64,000 nt of DNA, taken from positions 32,418 through 96,417 of the forward strand of contig JAWJLM010000011.1 of NCBI GenBank assembly GCA_040191315.1, read 5' to 3'. Of this stretch, positions 18,651 through 26,866 are shown piece after piece. The stretch is from Bacillaceae bacterium S4-13-56. Lineage in GTDB: Bacteria > Bacillota > Bacilli > Bacillales > JAWJLM01. Each line of letters begins with the position of its first letter. Position 1 is the stretch's first letter. The notes under the pieces are model-generated. The model was not told where the DNA came from. It saw only the letters and a program-made list of their open reading frames with translations, and did not search any database. The position numbers were made by a program, and so were the translations under genes.

Positions 18651-18806
18651 GGCAGTAATACCCCCACCTCAAATCTTAAGTAAAACGAGAAGAGTAGGTG
18701 GGGATAAAATGATCGTAAATGTCCGATTGGTTCAAGGGCCTTTATGTCATACCCTTGGTATGCTAACAATCAGTGGAGTCAGCTGCTGATTGAAGTTTCA
18801 CTTTAT
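18651..18806 (-). repeat. Dispersed repeat family A, copy 2 (inverted, internal deletion)
   Basis: Reverse-orientation copy of family A of about 156 bp, with the CACTGATTGTTAGCA, ATGACATAAAGGCCCTTGAA and CCCCACCTACTCTT landmarks on the minus strand. It abuts the stop codon of the phosphoesterase gene and fills the gap to mecB. Confidence 0.8.
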
Positions 18807-19597
18807 TACCCTCCATTAGGTTCCTGCTTTTTTTGCAGTGAAATAACATGACATTCTGCTTTTGTTCCTAATCTTAATGGCAATAAGGAAGTGCCATACC
18901 CCTCACTTACAAACCCCAAAGTGTGGCTGCAATGAACTTCTCCGCCTCTATCTCTTATACCCCACCCAAAAATTCTGATTTGTCCTCCATGTGTATGTCC
19001 ACTCAAAAAAAGATCAACTTCTTTTTGTATATGAGGTGAAAAGGTTTCAAATAAAGAAGGATCATGGATAGCAAGAATCTTAAAATCACCATTGCTGCTC
19101 TGTAATGGTGTTTCAATATCCACATCGCGATTTTGGGGACAATCCAAGCCTATAAGATCTATAACTTCTCCACTTTCGGATTCAAAAGATACTTTATCAT
19201 TAGCTAATACCTTCACCTGACAATCAAGTAAAGTTGCATCAAGAAGGTGGTAGTCCGTTTCATAATCATTGTTACCCCAGACAAAATATATGGGAGCATT
19301 TAATCTTTTTAGTAATTTTATATTTTCTTGAACGCGTTGCATAGGGACTCCTTTTTCTGTCAAGTCTCCTCCTATAATAACAAGGTCAATCTTCTCCTCG
19401 ATTTTCAAGATTGTATCTTGTTTGATTTTCCTTCTATGAACATCTGATATAAAAAAAATCGAAATTTTCCCAAACGACGACGGAAAGTGAGAAAACTCCA
19501 GAACTTGTCGATCAATACGGTCATAATGAGCCTTCCAATACATATATAACAAAATCCCAATGCCAACGAGTAGAATTGCTACAAAAAAAACAAGCAT
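18806..19597 (-). CDS. ypbG: Membrane-anchored metallophosphoesterase (YpbG)
   Basis: Calcineurin-like phosphoesterase. An N-terminal transmembrane helix (residues 2-20) is followed by the two-metal site motifs in order: SDVHRR, GGDLTEKG, GNNDYE, HDPS and SGHTHGGQIR. 263 aa. Substrate unknown; the family includes membrane-bound phosphohydrolases. Same strand as, but separated by 75 bp from, the CBS gene. Confidence 0.85.
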   Translation of the reverse strand: MLVFFVAILLVGIGILLYMYWKAHYDRIDRQVLEFSHFPSSFGKISIFFISDVHRRKIKQDTILKIEEKIDLVIIGGDLTEKGVPMQRVQENIKLLKRLNAPIYFVWGNNDYETDYHLLDATLLDCQVKVLANDKVSFESESGEVIDLIGLDCPQNRDVDIETPLQSSNGDFKILAIHDPSLFETFSPHIQKEVDLFLSGHTHGGQIRIFGWGIRDRGGEVHCSHTLGFVSEGYGTSLLPLRLGTKAECHVISLQKKQEPNGG

Positions 19598-19671
19598 TCT
19601 TAAATCTCCTTTATGTTTACCTTCATGGATGTTCTCATTATCCTGCTATAGATGTTGCAACATTTATTGAT

Positions 19672-20304
19672 TTAAATTTCTTTAATATCAAGAACTCGAA
19701 ACCCAGATCTCTCCAGCTTTTTCGTAAACTTATCTATATTGTCCTTTTCTTCTAACTTCAATACAATTCGTCTAGTTAGCTTATCTGTTTCGTCAAAAGT
19801 AGCTAGGGAAATAACATTTTCATGGTATTGTTCTAGAATTCCACCAAGTCGAGCAATTCTACCTTCAGCCTCTGTGGAAGTGAAGGCAATCCGCACGCCT
19901 CTTCGTCTCGTACCAAATGCACTTTCAAATTGATCTAGTACATCATCACGTGTTACAAGTCCTAAGAATTTTTGTTGTTCATCCACAACAGCTAGTATAG
20001 AAAAATCTTTAAATAAGGGTAAGGTTTTTTCGAATACATCATTAATTGTTATAGATAAATCTTTTTCTTCAACGAATTCGTTAACATAATGATCGTTTAA
20101 AAAAACTTCCTTCGTAAAATCCCCTTTGAAAAAGTGTTTATAAATGATTTGTTTGGAGATCATTCCAACGAATCTGTCTCCATCTAGAACTGGCATACCT
20201 TGAATATCATTTTTATTTAATTTATCTAATGTAGAACCAATTGTACTTTCTATATTCGTTGTAATACTTTGATGTAAAGGCTTCATAATTCCTTTTACAA
20301 ACAT
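19672..20304 (-). CDS. CBS-domain pair protein with C-terminal ACT-like domain
   Basis: Two CBS domains (about residues 5-60 and 75-135) form a likely nucleotide-sensing module, followed by a ~70-residue ACT-like region (TRRRGVRIAFTSTEAEGRIARLG onward). The architecture resembles AcuB-type proteins, but I cannot assign a specific role. The ATG at 20304 has GGAGG 9 bp upstream; the frame start at 20313 would sit directly on it. 210 aa. Divergent from the cotJ operon. Confidence 0.75.
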   Translation of the reverse strand: MFVKGIMKPLHQSITTNIESTIGSTLDKLNKNDIQGMPVLDGDRFVGMISKQIIYKHFFKGDFTKEVFLNDHYVNEFVEEKDLSITINDVFEKTLPLFKDFSILAVVDEQQKFLGLVTRDDVLDQFESAFGTRRRGVRIAFTSTEAEGRIARLGGILEQYHENVISLATFDETDKLTRRIVLKLEEKDNIDKFTKKLERSGFRVLDIKEI

Positions 20305-20549
20305 ATATATCATCCTCCATTTTCACTATGTGTTATGAATAAAGTATTCTACATTTTTTAAAAATATCCTTTCCATGTACTTAATAATTTATCCTTTTTA
20401 GCCTTGCCGATGCATTTTTTTAGATAAAAAGATTGTTCGTGTAATAAGACATGCCTTGTTATACATAGATATATATTGTGCTGATACCCTTTCTTGGAGA
20501 AAAGAAAGGTGTTTTATTGTGCATACATCTAGAGAAAGGAGGAGCGTTG

Positions 20550-20768
20550 ATGCATTCTCACTTCAAATATTATCAGCCATTCCACAGTCCTTATGATCCT
20601 TGCCCTCCGATTGGTGTTAAATCCTATCCTACCCCACCTCAATTGTATATGGGATTTCAGCCACCTAATCTGAAGCAATTTTCACCAATGGAGGCATTAA
20701 AACACGGGACTCTGTGGCCAGCCCTCTATAGCCCATACCCTGGCCCAACAAGAGAGGAGGAATCCTGA
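20550..20768 (+). CDS. cotJA: Spore coat-associated protein CotJA
   Basis: Small Pro/Tyr-rich coat protein (72 aa) with the characteristic YYQPFHSPYDPCPPIGVK and GTLWPALYSPYP segments. First gene of cotJABC, a sigma E operon in B. subtilis. The ATG at 20550 has AAGGAGG upstream; the open frame extends further but without an SD. The stop overlaps the cotJB start (TGATG). Confidence 0.93.
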   Translation: MHSHFKYYQPFHSPYDPCPPIGVKSYPTPPQLYMGFQPPNLKQFSPMEALKHGTLWPALYSPYPGPTREEES

Positions 20769-21028
20769 TGAAACAATTACCAAGTTCCTATTATGATATG
20801 ATGACCGAAATCCAAGCCATAGATTTTGTTCTAGTTGAATTAACCCTTTATTTAGATACACATCCTGAAGATTATGAAGCCATTCAACAATTTAATCAAT
20901 ATTCACAACAGTCTAGGAAACTGAAACGTGCCTTTGAAAAAGAGTTTGGTCCCCTATTTGAATTCGGAATGAGTTATTCTAACTACCCATGGAGCTGGGA
21001 TGATACCCCTTGGCCATGGCAAGTTTAA
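20768..21028 (+). CDS. cotJB: Spore coat protein CotJB
   Basis: 86 aa, helical, with a C-terminal Trp/Pro-rich tail (YPWSWDDTPWPWQV). Matches the CotJB family. Translationally coupled to cotJA by a 1-base TGATG junction. Required with CotJA and CotJC for their mutual incorporation in the coat in B. subtilis. Confidence 0.93.
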   Translation: MKQLPSSYYDMMTEIQAIDFVLVELTLYLDTHPEDYEAIQQFNQYSQQSRKLKRAFEKEFGPLFEFGMSYSNYPWSWDDTPWPWQV

Positions 21029-21045
21029 AAAGGTAGGTGATAAAT

Positions 21046-21615
21046 TTGTGGTTATATGAGAAAAAATTACAATATCCAGTGAAAGTGAGCACCTGTAATC
21101 CCCGATTAGCTAAGTTTTTAATTGAACAATATGGTGGAGCAGACGGAGAATTAGCTGCTGCTTTGCGATATTTAAATCAGAGATACACCATTCCTGACAA
21201 AGTCATTGGTTTACTTACTGACATCGGCACAGAGGAATTTGCTCATCTTGAAATGATTGCGACAATGATTTATAAACTAACAAAGGACGCAACTCCAGAG
21301 CAATTGAAAGAAGCAGGAATTGCTCCGCATTATGTAAACCACGACAAGGCTTTATTTTATCACAATGCAGCTGGAAACCCATTTACAGCAGAGTACATTC
21401 AAGCTAAAGGTGATCCTATAGCAGATTTGTACGAAGATATTGCAGCAGAAGAAAAAGCAAGAGCAACCTATCAGTGGATTATTAATATGTCTGATGATCC
21501 TGACTTAAATGATAGTCTTTCGTTCTTAAGAGAACGAGAGATCGTCCATTCTCAACGCTTTCGCGAAGCCGTTGAAATTATCAAAGAAGAGCGAGATAAA
21601 AAGAATTTTTTTTAA
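21046..21615 (+). CDS. cotJC: Spore coat protein CotJC, manganese-catalase family
   Basis: Ferritin-like four-helix protein of the Mn-catalase family; carboxylate/histidine metal ligands are visible in EEFAHLEM and the later EREIVHSQRF. 189 aa. The likely start is the TTG at 21046, giving (M)WLYEKKLQYP as in B. subtilis, with AGGTGA upstream; a GTG at 21037 is the alternative. Last gene of cotJABC and followed directly by a terminator. Confidence 0.93.
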   Translation: MWLYEKKLQYPVKVSTCNPRLAKFLIEQYGGADGELAAALRYLNQRYTIPDKVIGLLTDIGTEEFAHLEMIATMIYKLTKDATPEQLKEAGIAPHYVNHDKALFYHNAAGNPFTAEYIQAKGDPIADLYEDIAAEEKARATYQWIINMSDDPDLNDSLSFLREREIVHSQRFREAVEIIKEERDKKNFF

Positions 21616-21639
21616 AAGACGCGGGTTTCCGCGTCTTTT
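21614..21639 (+). terminator. Terminator after cotJABC
   Basis: Stem AAAAGACGCG / CGCGTCTTTT with a short GGTTTC-like loop, directly after the cotJC stop; the symmetrical A/T tails allow it to serve ypbE on the other strand. Confidence 0.85.
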
Positions 21640-21642
21640 CTA

Positions 21643-22356
21643 TTATTCTTCTGGGATTAAGAGAGTTTCACCCGCAAAAACTTCCTTTCTATTTAGTTCA
21701 TTGGCTTCTATTATTAATGCTTCCCCCCACTTCCCACCATAGAACTCCATGGCAATTGAAAAAAGTGTATCTCCCTTTTTTACTTGATAATAGCGTGGAG
21801 AAGGATTTTCCACTATCTTTTGGTCTTGATTTTGTATCTGTTCGTTCTTAGAAACTAAAGTGAGTTCATCATCACCTTTCCTAGAAGGTTCACTATCCAC
21901 TTCTTCTATCATCAGCATTTCCTTTTCCACATCCGTATTTTCTTTTTCGTTATTTTCCACTTTTCCATTAGAATCATTAACTGATATTATAGATACCATT
22001 TCTCCCACTTTCGGTTCGCTAGAAATCGAAAGTGAATCTGATTCCTCATAATTTGACTGCCAAATATGATAAAAAGGGATGGATAATAAAATCACTATAA
22101 AGACAAGTAATAATAACCGAACAAGCGGAAATTTAATTTTAAATTTCACACCTTTATTTGATTGGCTGTGAACGACACTTCTAGGTGGCATGTTTAATAA
22201 TGTAACGGAATCCTTAGGTTCTTTTTCATTATTTTTTTCAATTAAAAATTCTTTCTGCTCTAGAGGAATAGATTCGTCACCTCTCTGCTCTCTTTTAATT
22301 CGTTCCCGTAATTCATGTGCTTGATCTTTAAAATCCCCATGATTTATTGATGACAT
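21643..22356 (-). CDS. ypbE: LysM-domain membrane protein YpbE
   Basis: 237 aa: a charged cytoplasmic N-terminus (about 1-75), one transmembrane helix (about 80-100), a low-complexity acidic linker, and a C-terminal LysM peptidoglycan-binding domain (YQVKKGDTLFSIAMEFYGG...) at about 190-236. Orientation suggests a type II membrane protein whose LysM domain contacts the wall. Last gene of the ypbB-recS-ypbD-ypbE run, as in B. subtilis. Confidence 0.88.
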   Translation of the reverse strand: MSSINHGDFKDQAHELRERIKREQRGDESIPLEQKEFLIEKNNEKEPKDSVTLLNMPPRSVVHSQSNKGVKFKIKFPLVRLLLLVFIVILLSIPFYHIWQSNYEESDSLSISSEPKVGEMVSIISVNDSNGKVENNEKENTDVEKEMLMIEEVDSEPSRKGDDELTLVSKNEQIQNQDQKIVENPSPRYYQVKKGDTLFSIAMEFYGGKWGEALIIEANELNRKEVFAGETLLIPEE

Positions 22357-22365
22357 AGGCTACCC

Positions 22366-22938
22366 TCACTTTTGATAACGAATAAATAATGCTAGCAAGA
22401 AATCAATTAGAAAATGAGCAAACATAACTACCCAAAAACTTTGACTAACTTCAAACATTACACCTAATAAAAAGCTTAATAAAAAGACGGATACAAATAA
22501 GACAGGTTTATAAAGATAACGAATATGAACGAGAGCAAAAATCACACTGGCAACAATAAGACCAAACTTTGATTGCAGGATTCCTCTAAAAAGGAGTTCT
22601 TCACAAAAAGCGATTAACAATGTCATCCAAAATATGTGGAATGTAGTTCTATTCCGAAATACCTTTTCATTAACACCACCATCATCAAAAGACGACTCTG
22701 GCAGAACCTTCATTAAGAATAAATCTACACCTACCACAGCAATAGAAAAAGGTATAGAGTACAGTATAACTTTCTTTGTATCCCATACAAACAATGTTTC
22801 CCACGGTATGGAAGGAAAGAACAGCCATCCTCCTAAAAATGCCAAAACAATTAAAATCCCTTGTGTTAAATAAAGTTGTAATAGTAATTCCCTATCTGTC
22901 ATTTTTTGTATAAGCTCATCTTGACGTAACTTATTCAT
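22366..22938 (-). CDS. ypbD: CPBP-family intramembrane metalloprotease YpbD
   Basis: 190-residue polytopic protein with the Abi/CPBP motifs: CEELLFRGILQ (EExxxR) near residues 113-123, a conserved H (FALVHIRY), and HFLIDFL near the C-terminus. Substrate unknown. Its start overlaps the recS stop by 8 bp, indicating one transcript. Confidence 0.87.
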   Translation of the reverse strand: MNKLRQDELIQKMTDRELLLQLYLTQGILIVLAFLGGWLFFPSIPWETLFVWDTKKVILYSIPFSIAVVGVDLFLMKVLPESSFDDGGVNEKVFRNRTTFHIFWMTLLIAFCEELLFRGILQSKFGLIVASVIFALVHIRYLYKPVLFVSVFLLSFLLGVMFEVSQSFWVVMFAHFLIDFLLALFIRYQK

Positions 22939-24460
22939 GTTGTCCCTCGATATGAAAAATTGTTTTTAATTCCAATTTCCAATCCCATTCCTTTATCGTT
23001 GCAGAATTTTTTGCTGGTTCATGCCAATGGTCAAATGAAAACCCACAATAATCACAGCAATATTTATTTTCCACAAATTGTATTTTTTGTTGAAAATGCT
23101 TATAAAGACTCATTCTACGACACTCATTATTTTTTATCCATTCTAAAAATTCCTGTAGCTTTTCAGATTTATAGTTTTTTCGTGTGTAAATTAGTTCTTT
23201 TAAGAATACATAAATTTGGTCCCACTCTAATTCACTTAACTGTTTTCTATTTTCTATCATATCATGCTTTTCAAGGTGAAATTTCAAAAATCTCCAGTGA
23301 ACCTCAGAAATTTGTAAAATCTCTATTATTTCTTCATCTACTGGTAAGTTTTCACGTAGAAAAATGTCTTTTTTTAGTAATGTTATTGCATGAAGTAAGG
23401 ACGTTTCATCCATGATTTCAGAATCTATTAAATATTTGGGAATTCTTTCATCATTTTCCGAATAAAACAACAAACTAACGGCTTGTTCTCCGTCTCTACC
23501 AGCTCGACCGATCTCTTGAATATATGACTCCATATTTCCAGGCGGGTGAAAATGAATAACTAACCTTATATCGGGTTTATTAATCCCCATTCCAAAGGCA
23601 TTGGTACAACAAATAATATCCAATTGATTTTTCATAAATTGTTGTTGAATGAGAATCCTTTCGTTGCTTTCCAAACCACCGTGATAATATGCTATTTTCT
23701 TATTTGGGAGCTCATTTTCAAGTAATACCGCTACTCTTTCTGCTTCATTACGACTAGAAAAATAAATCATAGTTGATTTGGAATGGTTATTAACTACTTC
23801 TTTTATTTGTTCTATTTTTTCTTTGCGAGTTTGCACTTGTTCAACCACTATAGTAATATTAGGCCGGTCCATAGGAAACACTGCTGATGTCATCCGCGGC
23901 CGTCCTAAAAGTCCTTTAATCTCCTCCTGGACCCTTGGCATTGCTGTAGCACTTAAGGCTAAAACCTGGGGGTGATCAAGAAATTCTAAAACAGGACGAA
24001 TCCTTTGATAGTCCATTCGAAATTCATGACCCCATTGAGAAATACAATGGGCTTCATCAATAGCAATAAGTTGTATAGGAACTTGTTTTAGTAGATTTAA
24101 GAACGTAACAGACTGTAACATTTCTGGAGAACAATATAGCAAGTCCAATTTTTTAAGATTTGATAACACAACCTGTTTTTCCTGATAACTAATCATGCTA
24201 TTTATAGAGGCAACTCGTTTGTATCCAAACTCTTTCATTTCTCTTACTTGATCGATCATTAAAGATATTAAAGGAGATATAACCACTACGAGTCCTTCAT
24301 TCATCAAAGCCGGAAGTTGATAGCACACCGATTTCCCTGTACCTGTTGGCAATATCCCAAGGACATCTTTTTTCTCTTGAAGATATTCAAGAATCTCCTT
24401 TTGTCCTTCTCTGAAATTTTTGTAACCAAAATACTGTTGTAAGGCCTCCTGAAGGTTCAT
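22931..24460 (-). CDS. recS: RecQ-family ATP-dependent DNA helicase RecS
   Basis: 3'-5' DNA helicase acting in repair and replication restart. Helicase motif I GTGKSVCYQLPAL near residue 40, DEAH box (AIDEAHCISQWGHEFR), motif VI IGRAGRDG, and a C-terminal Cys cluster (NNECRR, CCDYC) that probably binds zinc. 509 aa and no HRDC domain, which fits RecS (YpbC) rather than the longer RecQ. It overlaps ypbB by 4 bp. Confidence 0.92.
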   Translation of the reverse strand: MNLQEALQQYFGYKNFREGQKEILEYLQEKKDVLGILPTGTGKSVCYQLPALMNEGLVVVISPLISLMIDQVREMKEFGYKRVASINSMISYQEKQVVLSNLKKLDLLYCSPEMLQSVTFLNLLKQVPIQLIAIDEAHCISQWGHEFRMDYQRIRPVLEFLDHPQVLALSATAMPRVQEEIKGLLGRPRMTSAVFPMDRPNITIVVEQVQTRKEKIEQIKEVVNNHSKSTMIYFSSRNEAERVAVLLENELPNKKIAYYHGGLESNERILIQQQFMKNQLDIICCTNAFGMGINKPDIRLVIHFHPPGNMESYIQEIGRAGRDGEQAVSLLFYSENDERIPKYLIDSEIMDETSLLHAITLLKKDIFLRENLPVDEEIIEILQISEVHWRFLKFHLEKHDMIENRKQLSELEWDQIYVFLKELIYTRKNYKSEKLQEFLEWIKNNECRRMSLYKHFQQKIQFVENKYCCDYCGFSFDHWHEPAKNSATIKEWDWKLELKTIFHIEGQHE

Positions 24461-25497
24461 ACTTCTCTCCTTCCCTTTACTTTTGCTAGTGTAAGTCTAA
24501 TTTGAAAGTAAGTAATAGTCTCTGGACATTTTTCTTTTATATGACGCAAGCGGTGCGAATTCGTTTTTTGAATGGCTTCTTCAATAAGATGATACTCTTC
24601 ATTTGTTAAAAAAGAATCTAATGGAAAATCCATGAGAGAAAGTGCCATTTCAACTATGTGATCTTGGATGGTACTTAATTTGTATCCTCTAAGAGATGCT
24701 ATTTCCTCCATTAAATATCCTTTTTCATACCACTCCATTGTCTTTTGAGCTGATTGAGTTAATAAAACTCCTTCTTTCTCTTGTGGAAACCAAGTATTTA
24801 AAATATCGGATGGTGTAGTCCTTGTCCAAATGATTTGGCAAGTCCATAGCAGAAACAACTCAATATCATATGTGCTGAATGAGTACTTTTTAGCTAGCTG
24901 ACGCATACTTAGACCCACTCGGTGACTACCCGTCAGCTTTAATACAAAAACGTCTGACATAGGGTGTGGTAGGCTTTCCAAGATGCTATATAAGTGGACA
25001 TAAACTTGTTTCATGATTTCTGATAAATGTGACTTATGGTTAAGATAATAATTTTTAACCCACTTCTGTGTCGGAAGATGATCTGTAATAGGGGTGAACT
25101 TATGATTTCCTATGGATAAATTAGAATACATTTGAATCATTAAATGCAACCTTTCTAAGAATATACGTAGGTTTTTATTCATATTAATATCCCTGAAATC
25201 CTTTACACGTTCTCTATCAGATTTATGAACATCTAGAAAATCCATTCCCACTTTCGTTATAAGAAGTCTATCATTTTGAATTTGAATAAAATTATTTTGA
25301 AACATCCTATTCAATACTTCTTGATATGTATCTCTTTGTAATCCTGGAAATAGTCCATAGAATCCTTCTAAATGAAAAGTATGCACATCCTGAATCGTTT
25401 GAGCCGATTTTTTCCCTTTTAATAAATGAAACAGAGCAGCTTCTCCTCTTTCCCCTTGAAACCTTTCTAATGCATCGAGAATGAGAGTAATAAACAT
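24457..25497 (-). CDS. ypbB: YpbB, helix-turn-helix protein of the recS operon
   Basis: 346 aa. The C-terminal region (about 250-310) carries a helix-turn-helix of the type fused to RecQ helicases in other bacteria (MEEIASLRGYKLSTIQDHI). The N-terminal two-thirds is helical with no motif I know. Upstream of and overlapping recS, so it probably works with that helicase; exact function unknown. Confidence 0.82.
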   Translation of the reverse strand: MFITLILDALERFQGERGEAALFHLLKGKKSAQTIQDVHTFHLEGFYGLFPGLQRDTYQEVLNRMFQNNFIQIQNDRLLITKVGMDFLDVHKSDRERVKDFRDINMNKNLRIFLERLHLMIQMYSNLSIGNHKFTPITDHLPTQKWVKNYYLNHKSHLSEIMKQVYVHLYSILESLPHPMSDVFVLKLTGSHRVGLSMRQLAKKYSFSTYDIELFLLWTCQIIWTRTTPSDILNTWFPQEKEGVLLTQSAQKTMEWYEKGYLMEEIASLRGYKLSTIQDHIVEMALSLMDFPLDSFLTNEEYHLIEEAIQKTNSHRLRHIKEKCPETITYFQIRLTLAKVKGRREV

Positions 25498-25599
25498 CTG
25501 TGATGACTCTCCTTTATTTATTTAGTATAAAAAAATAATATTATAAAACCCTTACAAAATGTAATTAAAATATAGGGTAAATGGGGGTAAATGTTGTAG

Positions 25600-25617
25600 T
25601 GATAAGCATTCTCATCA
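25600..25617. promoter_or_regulatory. Fur-box-like site upstream of fer
   Basis: TGATAAGCATTCTCA matches the 7-1-7 Fur consensus TGATAATnATTATCA with two mismatches. It lies 12 bp upstream of the -35 element of the fer promoter. Confidence 0.5.
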
Positions 25618-25625
25618 ATTAACGG

Positions 25626-25654
25626 TTGAAAAGTCAAGCAAACAGTTTTACAAT
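25626..25654 (+). promoter_or_regulatory. Sigma A-type promoter of fer
   Basis: TTGAAA (25626-25631) and TACAAT (25649-25654) are separated by 17 bp. The predicted start of transcription is near 25661, inside the downstream palindrome. Confidence 0.6.
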
Positions 25655-25992
<338 letters not shown>

Positions 25993-26002
25993 GAATAATA
26001 GA

Positions 26003-26030
26003 AATCCCTTCCTAACCGAAGGGGTTTTTT
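26003..26030 (+). terminator. Terminator after fer
   Basis: CCCTTC / GAAGGG stem followed by GTTTTTTC. Confidence 0.85.
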
Positions 26031-26065
26031 CATTATAGTGATGAAGAAAGTTTTATTTATATATT

Positions 26066-26576
26066 TTAGCTTTGTACTAGAATTGCAAATTTCTTCTTTG
26101 CTTCTAGTTCATCAAAAGTACTATACCACCTATGCTTTGTCTGATCAATGATTCTAAAATGCTTTGTTACAGCATTTTGTTGAAGGGTAAAAGCCCCCTC
26201 CTCCATAACGGTCAACCACCATACTTTTCCTCCCATTGTTTTTGATACCGGTCGATCAACGATAAAATGTGCAACAGTTTCTATTACTTCTACAACATTT
26301 TCTTCCCCTAACGTGTTTTCTGACAACTCCCACAGCTAAAGCAGTGGGGTTCTAGGATACTAACAAGCTTCTCTGTAAGATTTCAGAATCACGAAACAGG
26401 GCACATAAAGCAACAACAGTTGTCCAATTCCCTTTCATTCTACCTTTTTCTATTTGGACTAAAGTCTTCTTTGATATTCCTAGAATGGTAGCCATTTGAT
26501 CCTGTGTATAATTTTTTTCAACGCGAATTAACTTAATCTTTGGAGATAGGCTATCTATTAACTCTTCTTTGTTCAT
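26066..26576 (-). pseudogene. XRE-type helix-turn-helix regulator split by a 55-bp mobile-element end
   Basis: The 5' part (26576 down to about 26375) encodes an HTH domain (NYTQDQMATILGISKKTLVQIEKGR) and reaches LFRDSEILQ. It then enters a 55-bp sequence identical to one at 63602-63656, which supplies the residues RSLLVS and a TAG stop. Beyond it the same gene resumes in a different frame (26066-26326) with a conserved C-terminal domain (MGGKVWWLTV, FRIIDQTKHRWYSTFDE). Removing the insert plus a few flanking bases would give ...EILQNTLGEENVVEVIE..., an unbroken protein of roughly 155 aa. The N-terminal half may still be made from the GGGGAG SD. Confidence 0.7.
26320..26374 (-). mobile_element. 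Solo IS200/IS605-like right-end sequence (55 bp)
   Basis: Identical over 55 bp to 63602-63656. On the minus strand it ends with an imperfect hairpin (CCCAC...GTGGG with a GC/GC inner pair and TTTA loop) preceded by GAACC, the form of IS200/IS605 right-end hairpins. The minus-strand 5' flank is CTTAC. No left end or transposase is next to it. Confidence 0.6.
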
Positions 26577-26721
26577 AAGTAGCACTCCCCATACCTTTTA
26601 TTTCTATTTTATCATGTATCTACGTTTCCCTTCTAGAAAATTAATAAATTCTAATTTCTTCCGATTATTTCGAATCTTTTTTCATTTATTTATTTATATC
26701 AATGCGTTAAAGTGTTAAAAT

Positions 26722-26772
26722 AAAGTGAAACTTCAATCAGTGGGGGATTACCGCCCGTTCATACGGGGTAAA
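26722..26772 (+). repeat. Dispersed repeat family A, copy 3 (ends only)
   Basis: About 50 bp: the family A start AAAGTGAAACTTCAATCAGT joined directly to the family A end CCGCCCGTTCATACGGGGTAAA, i.e. an internally deleted copy. Lies upstream of the serA promoter. Confidence 0.75.
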
Positions 26773-26795
26773 TGAAAATCTATTGATTTAGCCCA

Positions 26796-26825
26796 TTGAC
26801 AATAACCTTAAGGTTATGATAAATT
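26796..26825 (+). promoter_or_regulatory. serA promoter with a 16-bp palindrome between -35 and -10
   Basis: TTGACA at 26796-26801, the perfect palindrome ATAACCTTAAGGTTAT at 26802-26817, then an extended -10-like TGATAAATT (TAAATT at 26820-26825, spacer 18 bp). A palindrome filling a long spacer is the layout used by MerR-family activators; assignment of the regulator is inference. Confidence 0.5.
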
Positions 26826-26866
26826 TTTCAGAAAATTATTATCAAGTAAAGAGAGGAGTGTTTGTT

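Noticed and set aside
26816..26866. N-terminal extension of SerA from the ATG at 26816
   Set aside because: It lies inside the predicted promoter and is not followed by conserved sequence until MNTILISD.
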